Source: Bizionia sp. M204
GTDB taxonomy: Bacteria; Bacteroidota; Bacteroidia; Flavobacteriales; Flavobacteriaceae
Assembly: GCF_023205095.1 (NCBI RefSeq)
Contig: NZ_CP046242.1
Location: forward strand, 1,539,001 to 1,603,000
DNA length: 64,000 nucleotides
Direction of reading: 5' to 3'
Under the pieces are notes generated by a model that was not told the origin of the DNA, made no database searches, and saw nothing but the letters and a program-made list of their open reading frames with translations. The stretch's first letter is position 1, and every line of letters begins with the position of its first letter. A program made the position numbers and the translations under genes. This document shows positions 42,835 through 52,697 of the stretch, piece after piece.

Positions 42835-45800
42835 ATGATTCATTTCTTCGGAAACCAAAACAGTAAAATATTTGCTGTTCAAGCAACAAAAGAATTATCA
42901 ACCGAAACCATATCTAAATTAGTGTGGTTATTTGGCAACCAACCAAAAATAGAACAAGCATCTCTAGATGCTTTTTTTTGTTGGACCTCGCGCTGCCATG
43001 ATTACACCTTGGAGTACCAATGCTGTGGAAATCACGCAAAACATGGGTATTGAAGGTATTATCCGTATTGAAGAGTTTCAAGCAACTGATGAAGATTTCA
43101 AGGATTATGATCCTATGATTTCGGAAAAATACAACGGGTTACATCAAGATTCTTTCTCTATTGATATTAAGCCAGAAGCTATTTTAAATATTGATAATAT
43201 TTCGGCTTACAACCAACAAGAAGGACTCGCTTTAAATGATGAAGAAATAGCATACCTAGAAGGCGTTTCAAAAAAAATAGGCAGACCATTAACCGATTCA
43301 GAAGTTTTTGGTTTTTCGCAAGTAAATTCGGAGCATTGTCGCCATAAAATCTTCAATGGCACTTTTGTAATTGATGGTGAAGAAAAACCAAGCTCACTTT
43401 TTAAATTAATAAAAGAAACATCTAAACAACATCCAAACTCCATTGTTTCAGCATATAAAGATAACGTGGCTTTTGTAAAAAGGCCCACGAGTAGAACAGT
43501 TTGCACCTAAAACGGCTGACAAACCTGATTTTTACCAAATAAAAGAATTTGATTCTGTTATTTCACTTAAAGCAGAAACACACAATTTCCCAACAACGGT
43601 TGAGCCTTTTAATGGAGCTGCAACAGGTTCAGGTGGTGAAATTCGCGATCGATTAGCAGGTGGAAAAGGCTCATTACCATTGGCTGGAACAGCTGTTTAT
43701 ATGACAGCCTATTCCCGATTGGAAGAAAAGAGATTTTGGGAAGAAAAAATGGAAGCACGTCCTTGGTTGTACCAAACACCAATGGATATTTTAATTAAAG
43801 CCTCTAATGGTGCTTCAGATTTTGGAAACAAATTTGGACAACCACTTATTTGTGGTTCTGTGCTAACATTTGAACACGAAGAAAACACAGCATCTAGTAA
43901 TGCAAAAGCAAGGAAACTGGGCTATGATAAAGTTATCATGCAAGCTGGTGGCATTGGTTATGGCAAAGCAGATCAAGCGATAAAAGACACACCAAAAGAA
44001 GGCGACAAAATAGTTATTCTTGGTGGAGAAAACTACCGAATTGGCATGGGTGGCGCAGCCGTTTCATCAGCAGATACGGGAGAGTTTGCTTCAGGAATTG
44101 AATTAAATGCTGTTCAGCGTTCCAACCCAGAAATGCAAAAACGTGCTGCAAATGCAGTTCGTGGTATGGTGGAAAGTGATGAAAATTTTATTATTTCTAT
44201 TCACGATCATGGTGCTGGTGGTCACTTAAATTGTTTAAGTGAATTGGTTGAAGACACTGGAGGTAAAATTAATTTAGATAAATTACCTGTTGGAGATCCT
44301 ACCCTTTCTGCTAAAGAAATTATTGGAAACGAGTCTCAAGAACGAATGGGATTAGTGATATCTGACAAACATATTGAAACCTTACAAAAAATTGCAGAAC
44401 GTGAGCGTTCGCCAATGTACACGGTTGGCGATGTTACAGGTGATGACCGTTTTACGTTTGAATCTAAAACCACTGGCGAAAAACCTATGGATTTAGCCTT
44501 GGCAGATATGTTTGGAAGCTCTCCTAAAACCATCATGACAGATAATACGGTTGTCAGAAAATATAAGAATCCAAGATATAAATCGAAAAACGTACTCATC
44601 TATTTAGATCAAGTTTTACAGTTAGAAGCTGTGGCTTGTAAAGATTGGTTAACTAATAAAGTAGATCGTTGTGTTGGAGGAAAAGTAGCCAAGCAACAAT
44701 GTGCTGGCCCCTTACAATTGCCCTTGAATAACTGTGGCGTTATGGCTTTGGATTATAAAGGAAAAGAAGGCATTGCAACATCTGTTGGTCATGCACCTAT
44801 TTCAGGATTAATTTCACCTAAAGCTGGCAGTAGAAATGCCATTACAGAATCGCTTACCAATATTATTTGGGCGCCTTTAAAAGATGGATTAGAAAGTGTT
44901 TCATTGTCTGCCAACTGGATGTGGCCTTGTAAAAATGAAGGTGAAGATGCACGGCTATATGAAGCTGTTGAAGCGGTTTCAGAATTTGCCATCGATTTAG
45001 GAATTAATGTTCCCACTGGAAAAGATTCACTTTCCATGAAGCAAAAATATCCAAATGAAGACGTTATTTCCCCTGGAACGGTTATTATTTCAGCTGCTGG
45101 AAATTGTAATGATATTACCAAAGTTGTAGAGCCTGTTTTTCAAAAAAATGCGGGAAACATCTATTATATCAACATTTCTCAAGATGATTTTAAATTAGGT
45201 GGAAGTTCATTCAACCAAACCTTAAATGCCATTGGAAATGAAACGCCAGATATAACAAATCCAGGATTTGTCAAAACCGTTTTTAATACTATTCAGGATT
45301 TAATTAAAGCTGACAAAATTGTTGCAGGACATGATGTGGCTTCAGGTGGTTTAATTACAACACTTTTAGAAATGTGTTTTGCAGATGTGAATTTAGGAGC
45401 CGAATTAAATCTAACGGACTTGGCTGAAACAGATTCTATCAAGCTCTTTTTCTCTGAAAATGCAGGAATTGTTTTTCAAGCAGCTGATGATTCAATTGAA
45501 CAGATATTAACAGATGCAAATATTGAATTCTTCAATATAGGAACCATTCAAGAAAGTGATGTGTTAAGCATTATTAATGATGATGAAGTTTTCACATTAA
45601 CCATTTCAAGACTACGTGATGTTTGGTATAAAACATCTTTCCTATTGGATCAAAAACAAACGGCAAACGGTTTGGCACAAGACAGATTTGATAATTATAA
45701 AAACCAACCATTAGAATATATATTCCCTAAACATTTTATTGGGAAACTTCCTGCCATTCAGAACGCTAGTGAAGAATCTCGCCCAAAAGCCGCTATTCTA

Positions 45801-46526
45801 CGAGAAAAAGGTTCAAACTCTGAACGCGAAATGGCTAACGCCATGTATTTAGCTGGATTTGATGTGAAGGATGTTCATATGACCGATTTAATTTCTGGTC
45901 GTGAAACACTTGAAGATATTCAATTTATTGGAGCTGTTGGTGGTTTTTCAAATTCAGATGTATTAGGTTCTGCTAAAGGTTGGGCAGGTGCTTTTAAATA
46001 CAATGAAAAAGCCAACACAGCTTTAAAGAATTTCTTTAAACGTGAAGACACACTTTCTGTTGGTATTTGCAATGGCGCACAACTTTGGATGGAACTGGAA
46101 TTGGTTAATCCAGACCATGATACACATGGAAAATTAACGTATAATAATTCCAAAAAACACGAAAGTTCATTTACTTCTGTGGAAATCCAGAAGAACAATT
46201 CTGTTATGTTATCCAGTTTAGAAGGCTGCAAATTAGGCGTTTGGATATCTCATGGCGAAGGTAAATTTAGTCTACCTAACAAGGAGAAAGATTATAACAT
46301 TGTTGCTAAATATGGCTACGAAGGTTATCCAGCAAATCCTAATGGTTCAGATTTTAATACGGCTATGATGTGTGATAAAACAGGAAGACATTTAGTAACC
46401 ATGCCGCATATTGAGCGCTCAACATTCCAATGGAACTGGGCAAATTATCCAGAAGGCCGAAAAGATGAAGTGTCTCCTTGGCTAGAAGCATTTGAAAATG
46501 CTAAAAATTGGATTATGAATAAATAA
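42835..46526 (+). pseudogene. purL: Phosphoribosylformylglycinamidine synthase (large fused form), two single-base frameshifts
   Basis: Three reading-frame pieces join into one ~1229-residue FGAM synthase. Piece 1 runs to about 42975 (...EQASLDAFF); piece 2 continues in the next frame (VGPRAAMITPWSTNAVEITQ) to about 43480 (...NVAFVK); piece 3 resumes as GPRVEQFAPKTADKPDFYQIKEFDSVISLKAETHNFPTTVEPFNGAATGSGGEIRD and is open to 46526. Removing one T from the run at 42972-42979 and one A from 43477-43481 restores the whole protein. The C-terminal glutaminase has nucleophile Cys in VGICNGAQLWM and SHGEGKF. It converts FGAR, ATP and glutamine to FGAM in purine synthesis. Two homopolymer indels within ~510 bases of an otherwise intact, normally essential gene point to sequencing error rather than decay. 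Confidence 0.9.
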
Positions 46527-46552
46527 TTTAAAAGTATAATTAATTACTAATC

Positions 46553-46586
46553 AAGGAGCTTGGATATTTCAAGCTCCTTTTTTTCT
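46553..46586 (+). terminator. purL terminator
   Basis: AAGGAGCTTG and CAAGCTCCTT form a 10-bp perfect stem with a 7-nt loop and a T-run, 27 bases past the purL stop. Confidence 0.9.
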
Positions 46587-46646
46587 GTAGTCATTTTAAT
46601 ATCAGTTTTTTTTCATAATTTGCAAGTCTTCAAACTTCATATAAAC

Positions 46647-48416
46647 ATGACTCAAATTACCAGGATTTTTGATTTTCCACAACATCAGTTGGAAACATAC
46701 AATTTAGATAAGGCATTAACTTCCAAAAAAAATGGTAAATGGGAATCTATTTCCTCACAAGAATATGTGGATCAGTCAAATGCTATTAGTCGTGGGTTAC
46801 TGCGTTTAGGCGTACAACCTAATGATAAAATTGCTATAATTTCAACCACAAACAGAACGGAATGGAATGTAATGGATATAGGTATTTTACAAATTGGCGC
46901 TCAAAATGTGCCTATTTATCCAACGATTTCCAAGGAAGATTATGAATATATTTTAAATCATTCTGGCGCCACCTATTGCTTTGTTTCGGATGGGGATATT
47001 TTAGAAAAATTAAATGACATTAAGGGTCAAACAAAATTAAAGGCGGTTTACACATTTGATGATGTGGTGAATGAAAATAGCTGGAATGACATTTTAGAAT
47101 TAGGTAAGGACACCAGCAATCAGTCTGAAGTTGATGCCCGTAAATTGGCTGTAAAAAGTGAAGATTTAGCAACTCTAATATACACATCGGGAACTACAGG
47201 AAGACCAAAAGGCGTTATGTTATCTCATAAAAATTTAGTCTCCAATGTATTGAATAGTGAAAAACGAGTACCGTTTGATTATGGTCATTCTAAATCATTG
47301 AGCTTCCTTCCTGTTTGTCACGTTTTTGAACGGATGATTTTGTACCTATACCAATATTGTGGTGTGGAAATTTATTTTGCCGAATCTATCGAGAAAATGA
47401 GTGATAACCTCAAAGAAATTAAACCAAATGTAATGACCGCTGTACCGCGTCTTTATGAAAAGGTTTTTGACAAAATTGTCGCTAAAGGTGGTGAATTATC
47501 AGGAATTAAAAAGGCACTTTTCTTTTGGGCTGTAGATTTAGGATTAAAATACGAACCTTATGGCGCTAATGGTTGGTGGTATGAAACCCAACTAAAATTA
47601 GCTAGAAAATTAATTTTTAGTAAATGGAAAGAAGGATTAGGAGGTCAATTGGATTTAATGGTATCCGGTAGCGCGGCATTGCAACCGCGATTAACACGTG
47701 TTTTTGCAGCAGCTGAAATGCCAATCATGGAAGGTTATGGCTTAACAGAAACCTCTCCCGTAATTTCCGTAAATGATATGAGAGACGGCGGTTTTCGCGT
47801 TGGAACCGTTGGTCGCGTTATTGATCAGGTCCATGTGAAAATTGCAGACGACGGTGAAATTTTAGTTAAAGGACCAAATGTGATGATGGGCTATTTTAAA
47901 GATCCTGAAAAAACAAAAGAAGTCATGACAGATGACTATTTCCACACGGGCGATATTGGCGAAATTGATCCAGATGGTTTCCTGAAAATTACAGATAGAA
48001 AAAAAGAAATGTTTAAAACGTCTGGTGGTAAATATGTAGCTCCAGCACTATTAGAAAATAAATTTAAACAATCACGGTTTATTGAGCAAATCATGGTTAT
48101 TGGTGAAGGTGAAAAAATGCCAGCTGCTTTAATTCAAATCAATTATGAATTTGTTGAGGAATGGGCAAAACGACATAATCATCCCTTAAAATCTAAAGAC
48201 GATATTCCTTCAAGCCAAATTTTACGCGATCGTATTCAAGAAGAAATAGATGAAGCCAACCAAAAGTTTGGCCATTGGGAACAAATTAAAAAGTTTGAAA
48301 TAACTCCCGATGCATGGACCATAGAAGGCGGACACTTAACGCCTACCATGAAAATGAAACGAAAGGTTATTAAAGAAATTTATAAAGACCTCATCGAAAA
48401 AATATACCGTCCTTAA
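46647..48416 (+). CDS. Long-chain fatty acid-CoA ligase (AMP-forming)
   Basis: 589 residues from the ATG at 46647 (MTQITRIFDFPQHQLETYNL). An in-frame ATG at 46560 lies within the purL terminator hairpin, so it is not the start. ANL-superfamily motifs are complete: P-loop LIYTSGTTGRPKGVMLSH (~180-197), MEGYGLTETSPVISVN, HTGDIGEIDPDGFLKITDRKKEMFKTSGGKYVAP and a C-terminal lysine region TPTMKMKRKVI. The enzyme activates fatty acids to acyl-CoA via acyl-AMP. It lies just upstream of the MarR-fad operon with a terminator between them, so it is transcribed separately. Confidence 0.93.
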   Translation: MTQITRIFDFPQHQLETYNLDKALTSKKNGKWESISSQEYVDQSNAISRGLLRLGVQPNDKIAIISTTNRTEWNVMDIGILQIGAQNVPIYPTISKEDYEYILNHSGATYCFVSDGDILEKLNDIKGQTKLKAVYTFDDVVNENSWNDILELGKDTSNQSEVDARKLAVKSEDLATLIYTSGTTGRPKGVMLSHKNLVSNVLNSEKRVPFDYGHSKSLSFLPVCHVFERMILYLYQYCGVEIYFAESIEKMSDNLKEIKPNVMTAVPRLYEKVFDKIVAKGGELSGIKKALFFWAVDLGLKYEPYGANGWWYETQLKLARKLIFSKWKEGLGGQLDLMVSGSAALQPRLTRVFAAAEMPIMEGYGLTETSPVISVNDMRDGGFRVGTVGRVIDQVHVKIADDGEILVKGPNVMMGYFKDPEKTKEVMTDDYFHTGDIGEIDPDGFLKITDRKKEMFKTSGGKYVAPALLENKFKQSRFIEQIMVIGEGEKMPAALIQINYEFVEEWAKRHNHPLKSKDDIPSSQILRDRIQEEIDEANQKFGHWEQIKKFEITPDAWTIEGGHLTPTMKMKRKVIKEIYKDLIEKIYRP

Positions 48417-48421
48417 ATAAC

Positions 48422-48450
48422 AAACTCCTAATTCTTTAGGAGTTTTTTTT
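48422..48450 (+). terminator. Terminator after the acyl-CoA ligase gene
   Basis: AAACTCCTAA/TTAGGAGTTT 10-bp stem with a 4-nt loop and a run of nine or more T residues. Confidence 0.9.
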
Positions 48451-48483
48451 TGTCCAATAGCAATGTTAAAATTTTCCAATTTG

Positions 48484-48497
48484 TTATGCGTGCATAA
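48484..48497. promoter_or_regulatory. Candidate MarR operator
   Basis: TTATGC-GT-GCATAA is a 6+6 inverted repeat lying just upstream of the -7 element of the marR gene, where a bound repressor would block RNA polymerase. Autoregulation by the adjacent MarR protein is the usual arrangement in this family. Confidence 0.5.
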
Positions 48498-48508
48498 TAA
48501 ATTTTTAC

Positions 48509-48516
48509 TATATTTG
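48509..48516 (+). promoter_or_regulatory. -7 promoter element of the marR-fad operon
   Basis: TATATTTG, 17 bases before the ATG at 48534 and 11 bases after the candidate operator. Confidence 0.6.
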
Positions 48517-48533
48517 GTTTCCAATAAGTAAAT

Positions 48534-48989
48534 ATGAAGGATAAAACCATCGATTATATATTTAGAACCACATGGTTAGCTATTAATAAAATGTATAACG
48601 AAGAGGCAGCAAAATTTGAGACAAGTATGTCTACCGGATTTGCATTATTAAGTATAGACCCTGAACACGGCACGGCAAGTACATCATTAGGTCCTAAAAT
48701 GGGCATGGAAGCTACAAGCCTTTCTAGAACTTTGAAAATCATGCAGGATAAAGGACTTATAGAGAGAAAACCAAACCCTGAAGATGGTCGTGGTGTTATT
48801 ATTCACTTAACCGAATTTGGTCGTGAAAAACGGGCCTATTCAAGAGAAAAAGTTTTAACGTTTAATGAAGCTATTCGTAAAAATGTTTCAGCAGAAAAAC
48901 TAGAAAGCTTTTATGAAGTTGCAGACATTATCAATAACATGATATCTAACAAGAAAATTTACAACCAAAAAGAACACAATCCTAAATAA
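48534..48989 (+). CDS. MarR-family transcriptional regulator of the fatty-acid degradation operon
   Basis: 151 residues. Winged helix typical of MarR: STGFALLSIDPEHGTASTSLGPKMGMEATSLSRTLKIMQDKGLIERKPNPEDGRGVIIHLTEFGREKRAYSREKV (about 33-110); recognition helix ATSLSRTLKIMQDKGL and wing RKPNPEDGRGVIIHLT. Terminal helices form the dimer interface. It starts the operon with the fused dehydrogenase/hydratase (1-base gap), thiolase and acyl-CoA dehydrogenase, so it most likely represses them until an acyl-CoA or related ligand binds. The ligand is not deducible from sequence. Confidence 0.9.
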   Translation: MKDKTIDYIFRTTWLAINKMYNEEAAKFETSMSTGFALLSIDPEHGTASTSLGPKMGMEATSLSRTLKIMQDKGLIERKPNPEDGRGVIIHLTEFGREKRAYSREKVLTFNEAIRKNVSAEKLESFYEVADIINNMISNKKIYNQKEHNPK

Positions 48990-48990
48990 T

Positions 48991-51399
48991 ATGAGTAAAC
49001 GTAGAATAAAAAAAGTAGCAGTTATTGGCTCTGGAATTATGGGAAGCGGCATTGCTTGCCATTTTGCCAATATTGGTGTCGATGTCCTATTATTAGACAT
49101 TGCTCCTAGAGAATTAACCGCTAAAGAAGAAGCTAAAAAACTAACTTTAAATGATAAAGAAGTTAGAAACCGCATCGTTAATGATTCATTAACAGCCGCT
49201 TTAAAATCTAAACCCTCTCCTATTTATCATCAAAAATTTGCCAGCCGCATTACTACAGGTAATTTAGAAGACGATATTGCAAAGGTAAAAGATGTAGATT
49301 GGATTATTGAGGTTGTTGTTGAACGTCTTGATATTAAGAAGCAAGTTTTTGAAAACCTGGAAAAACACAGAACGCCAGGTACTTTAATTACATCTAATAC
49401 CTCGGGTATTCCTATTCACTTTATGAGTGAAGGTCGTAGTGAAGATTTCCAAAAACACTTTTGTGGAACACACTTTTTCAACCCAGCACGTTACTTAAAA
49501 TTATTTGAAATTATTCCTGGTCCAAAAACAGATCAAGCGGTATTGGACTTCTTGAATGAGTACGGTGAAAAGTTTTTAGGTAAAACATCCGTTATAGCTA
49601 AAGATACACCAGCCTTTATTGGAAATAGAGTGGGAATATTTAGTATCCAAAGTTTATTTCACGCTGTTAAAGATTTAGATTTAACTATTGAAGAAGTAGA
49701 CAAACTATCTGGACCCGTTATTGGCCGTCCAAAATCGGCAACCTTCCGTACAGTAGATGTTGTTGGATTAGACACTTTAGTACACGTTGCTAACGGAATT
49801 AGAGAAAATTGTCTTAAAGATGAACGTTTAGAGTTGTTTGAATTACCAGATTTCATCAATACCATGATGGAAAACAAATGGTTAGGAAGTAAAACAGGTC
49901 AAGGGTTTTATAAGAAGGTAAGAAAAGATGATGGATCTTCAGAAATTCTGTCACTGGACTTAAACACATTAGAATATAGAGAAAAAAAACGCGCGAACTT
50001 TGCAACCTTGGAATTAACCAAAACCGTTGATAAAGTTATTGATCGTTTTAAAATTCTTGTAAAAGGAAAAGATAAAGCGGGTGAATTTTACCGTAAGAGT
50101 TTTGCGGCATTATTCGCTTACGTCTCTAATCGTATTCCTGAAATAGCAGATGATCTATACAAAATTGACGATGCTATGAAAGCAGGCTTCGGTTGGGAAC
50201 ATGGACCTTTCCAAATTTGGGACGCTATTGGTGTTGAAAACGGAATTGAAATGATGAAAGCTGAAGGTTTAGAGCCTAATGCTTGGGTGAATGACATGTT
50301 AGCATCAGGAAACAAATCTTTCTACACAGTAAAAGAAGGTGCTACTTACGCTTATGATATTCAGAAGAAAGCGCAGGTGAAAATTCCGGGACAAGATAGT
50401 TTTATCATTTTAGATAATATTAGAAAATCCAATGAAGTCTTTAAAAATTCAGGCGTTGTTATTGAAGATTTAGGAGATGGCATCTTAAACTGTGAATTCC
50501 AAAGCAAAATGAACACCATTGGTGGCGATGTTTTAGCTGGCCTTAATAAAGCGATAGATTTGGCTGAAAAAGATTTTGACGGATTAGTTGTTGGAAATCA
50601 AGCCGCTAACTTCTCTGTGGGCGCAAATATAGGAATGATTTTCATGATGGCTGCCGAACAAGAGTATGATGAATTAAATATGGCTATCAAATATTTCCAA
50701 GATACCATGATGCGCATGCGCTATTCTTCAATCCCTACAATTTCTGCACCTCACGGTATGGCTTTAGGTGGTGGATGTGAATTATCGCTTCATGCTGATA
50801 AAGTAGTTGCAGCAGCAGAAACTTACATGGGACTTGTAGAGTTTGGTGTTGGTGTTATTCCTGGTGGTGGAGGTTCTAAAGAAATGGCTTTAAGAGCTCA
50901 AGATCTTTTCGAAAAAGGCGATGTCCAATTAAATATTCTACAAGAGCATTTCTTAACCATTGGTATGGCTAAAGTATCAACTTCTGCTTATGAAGCTTTC
51001 GACTTAAACCTGCTACAAAAAGGTAAAGATGTGGTTGTGGTAAATAAGGACCGACAAATTGCCGTTGCTAAACAACATGCCAAATTAATGGCAGATTCAG
51101 GTTATACGCAACCGGTAAAACGTACAGACATTAAAGTTCTTGGAAAACAAGCTTTAGGAATGTTTTTAGTAGGAACAGACTCCATGCAAGACAGCAACTA
51201 TATTAGCGAACACGATATGAAAATAGCTAATAAGTTGGCGTATGTAATGGCAGGCGGAGATTTATCTGAACCAACATTAGTAAACGAACAATATCTATTG
51301 GATTTAGAGCGTGAGGCATTTTTATCACTTTGTACGGAACGTAAAACATTAGAACGTATTCAGCACATGTTGAAAACAGGAAAACCATTAAGAAACTAA
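48991..51399 (+). CDS. Fused 3-hydroxyacyl-CoA dehydrogenase/enoyl-CoA hydratase, dehydrogenase domain first
   Basis: 802 residues. The N-terminal half is the NAD-dependent dehydrogenase (VAVIGSGIMGSGIACHFANIGVDVLLLDI, Rossmann GxGxxG at ~11-16; HFFNPARYLKLFEIIPG; IANRVGIF-like FIGNRVGIFSIQSL and EVDKLSGPVIGRPKSATFRTVDVVGLD), followed by a second C-terminal dehydrogenase repeat (FRTV..., FYKKV). The crotonase fold lies after ~residue 480: GLVVGNQAANFSVGANIGMIFMMA, PHGMALGGGCELSLHADKVVAAAETYMGLVEFGVGVIPGGGG with its two Glu residues. The domain order is opposite to that of E. coli FadB/FadJ, where hydratase comes first. It catalyses hydration of enoyl-CoA and oxidation to 3-ketoacyl-CoA. Confidence 0.93.
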   Translation: MSKRRIKKVAVIGSGIMGSGIACHFANIGVDVLLLDIAPRELTAKEEAKKLTLNDKEVRNRIVNDSLTAALKSKPSPIYHQKFASRITTGNLEDDIAKVKDVDWIIEVVVERLDIKKQVFENLEKHRTPGTLITSNTSGIPIHFMSEGRSEDFQKHFCGTHFFNPARYLKLFEIIPGPKTDQAVLDFLNEYGEKFLGKTSVIAKDTPAFIGNRVGIFSIQSLFHAVKDLDLTIEEVDKLSGPVIGRPKSATFRTVDVVGLDTLVHVANGIRENCLKDERLELFELPDFINTMMENKWLGSKTGQGFYKKVRKDDGSSEILSLDLNTLEYREKKRANFATLELTKTVDKVIDRFKILVKGKDKAGEFYRKSFAALFAYVSNRIPEIADDLYKIDDAMKAGFGWEHGPFQIWDAIGVENGIEMMKAEGLEPNAWVNDMLASGNKSFYTVKEGATYAYDIQKKAQVKIPGQDSFIILDNIRKSNEVFKNSGVVIEDLGDGILNCEFQSKMNTIGGDVLAGLNKAIDLAEKDFDGLVVGNQAANFSVGANIGMIFMMAAEQEYDELNMAIKYFQDTMMRMRYSSIPTISAPHGMALGGGCELSLHADKVVAAAETYMGLVEFGVGVIPGGGGSKEMALRAQDLFEKGDVQLNILQEHFLTIGMAKVSTSAYEAFDLNLLQKGKDVVVVNKDRQIAVAKQHAKLMADSGYTQPVKRTDIKVLGKQALGMFLVGTDSMQDSNYISEHDMKIANKLAYVMAGGDLSEPTLVNEQYLLDLEREAFLSLCTERKTLERIQHMLKTGKPLRN

Positions 51400-51403
51400 A
51401 AAA

Positions 51404-52594
51404 ATGAAACAAGCATATATAGTAAAAGCATACAGAACAGCCGTTGGGAAAGCTCCAAAAGGTGTGTTCCGTTTTAAAAGAACAGACGAATTAGCTGCAG
51501 AAACCATCAAATACATGATGAAAGAACTGCCTAATTTAGATCCAAAACGCATTGACGATGTTATAGTAGGTAATGCTATGCCAGAAGGTTCACAAGGTTT
51601 AAACATGGCACGACTAATCTCTTTAATGGGATTAGATATTGTTGATGTTCCTGGTGTTACTGTAAACCGTTTTTGTTCATCTGGAATAGAAACAATAGGA
51701 ATGGCAACGGCTAAAATTCAAGCTGGAATGGGCGACTGTATTATTGCAGGAGGTGCAGAAAGCATGAGTTCGGTTCCTATGACAGGTTTTAAACCAGAAT
51801 TAAATTATGACCTTGTTAAATCTGGTCATGAGGATTATTATTGGGGAATGGGAAATACGGCTGAGGCCGTAGCCAAGCAATTCAACGTATCTCGTGAAGA
51901 TCAAGATGAGTTTGCATATCATTCACATATGAAAGCTTTAAGAGCACAAGCTGAAAATCGCTTTCAAGATCAAATAGTACCTATAGAAGTTGAACAAACC
52001 TATGTAGATGCTAATGGTAAAAAGGCCACAAAATCATATACGGTAACCAAAGATGAAGGACCACGTGCAGGGACAAGTAAAGAAGCTTTAGCAAAATTAC
52101 GAGCGGTATTTGCTGCTGGAGGAAGTGTAACTGCTGGAAACTCATCGCAAATGAGTGATGGTGCTGCCTTTGTTATGGTTATGAGTGAGGATATGGTTAA
52201 AGAATTAGGTTTAGAACCCATTGCGCGTTTAGTAAACTATGCTGCTGCTGGTGTTGAGCCTCGAATTATGGGTATTGGTCCTGTAAAAGCTATTCCAAAA
52301 GCATTAAAACAAGCTGGTTTACAACAGTCAGATTTGGAGCTCATAGAATTGAATGAAGCCTTTGCTTCTCAATCATTAGCCGTAATTAGAGAATTAGACT
52401 TAAATCCAGATATCATTAATGTAAATGGAGGCGCCATTGCTTTAGGTCATCCACTAGGTTGTACTGGTGCCAAATTATCAGTTCAGTTATTTGATGAAAT
52501 GCGCAAACGCAACATGGCCGGTAAATATGGCGCTGTAACCATGTGCGTAGGAACAGGACAAGGTGCTTGTGGAATTTTTGAATTCCTGAAATAA
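51404..52594 (+). CDS. Acetyl-CoA acyltransferase (3-ketoacyl-CoA thiolase)
   Basis: 396 residues starting 4 bases after the fused dehydrogenase gene. Thiolase motifs: acyl-enzyme cysteine in TVNRFCSSGIETIGMATAKIQAG (~88), SMSSVPMTG, the ELNEAFASQSLAVIREL His-containing segment region, NVNGGAIALGHPLGCTGAKLSVQL (catalytic His) and the second Cys in VTMCVGTGQGACGIFEF at the C-terminus. It cleaves 3-ketoacyl-CoA to acetyl-CoA and a shortened acyl-CoA, the last step of the beta-oxidation cycle. Between it and the next gene are 103 bases with no terminator, so the operon probably continues. Confidence 0.95.
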   Translation: MKQAYIVKAYRTAVGKAPKGVFRFKRTDELAAETIKYMMKELPNLDPKRIDDVIVGNAMPEGSQGLNMARLISLMGLDIVDVPGVTVNRFCSSGIETIGMATAKIQAGMGDCIIAGGAESMSSVPMTGFKPELNYDLVKSGHEDYYWGMGNTAEAVAKQFNVSREDQDEFAYHSHMKALRAQAENRFQDQIVPIEVEQTYVDANGKKATKSYTVTKDEGPRAGTSKEALAKLRAVFAAGGSVTAGNSSQMSDGAAFVMVMSEDMVKELGLEPIARLVNYAAAGVEPRIMGIGPVKAIPKALKQAGLQQSDLELIELNEAFASQSLAVIRELDLNPDIINVNGGAIALGHPLGCTGAKLSVQLFDEMRKRNMAGKYGAVTMCVGTGQGACGIFEFLK

Positions 52595-52697
52595 ACACGT
52601 TATAAAACCCAGTCTAAAAAATTAGACGTAACCAGAAATTAAATCAACAAAATACAGTTTAGAATTTAGTTACTAGCTGTTTAGAATCAACAAAAAA

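Noticed and set aside
42835-43510. Two short overlapping frames as separate genes before purL
   Set aside because: Together with the long downstream frame they make one uninterrupted FGAM synthase once two homopolymer errors are corrected.
46560-46646. Upstream start giving a 618-residue acyl-CoA ligase
   Set aside because: The extra codons overlap the purL terminator hairpin and encode a hydrophobic stretch not expected in this family; the ATG at 46647 starts the conserved protein.
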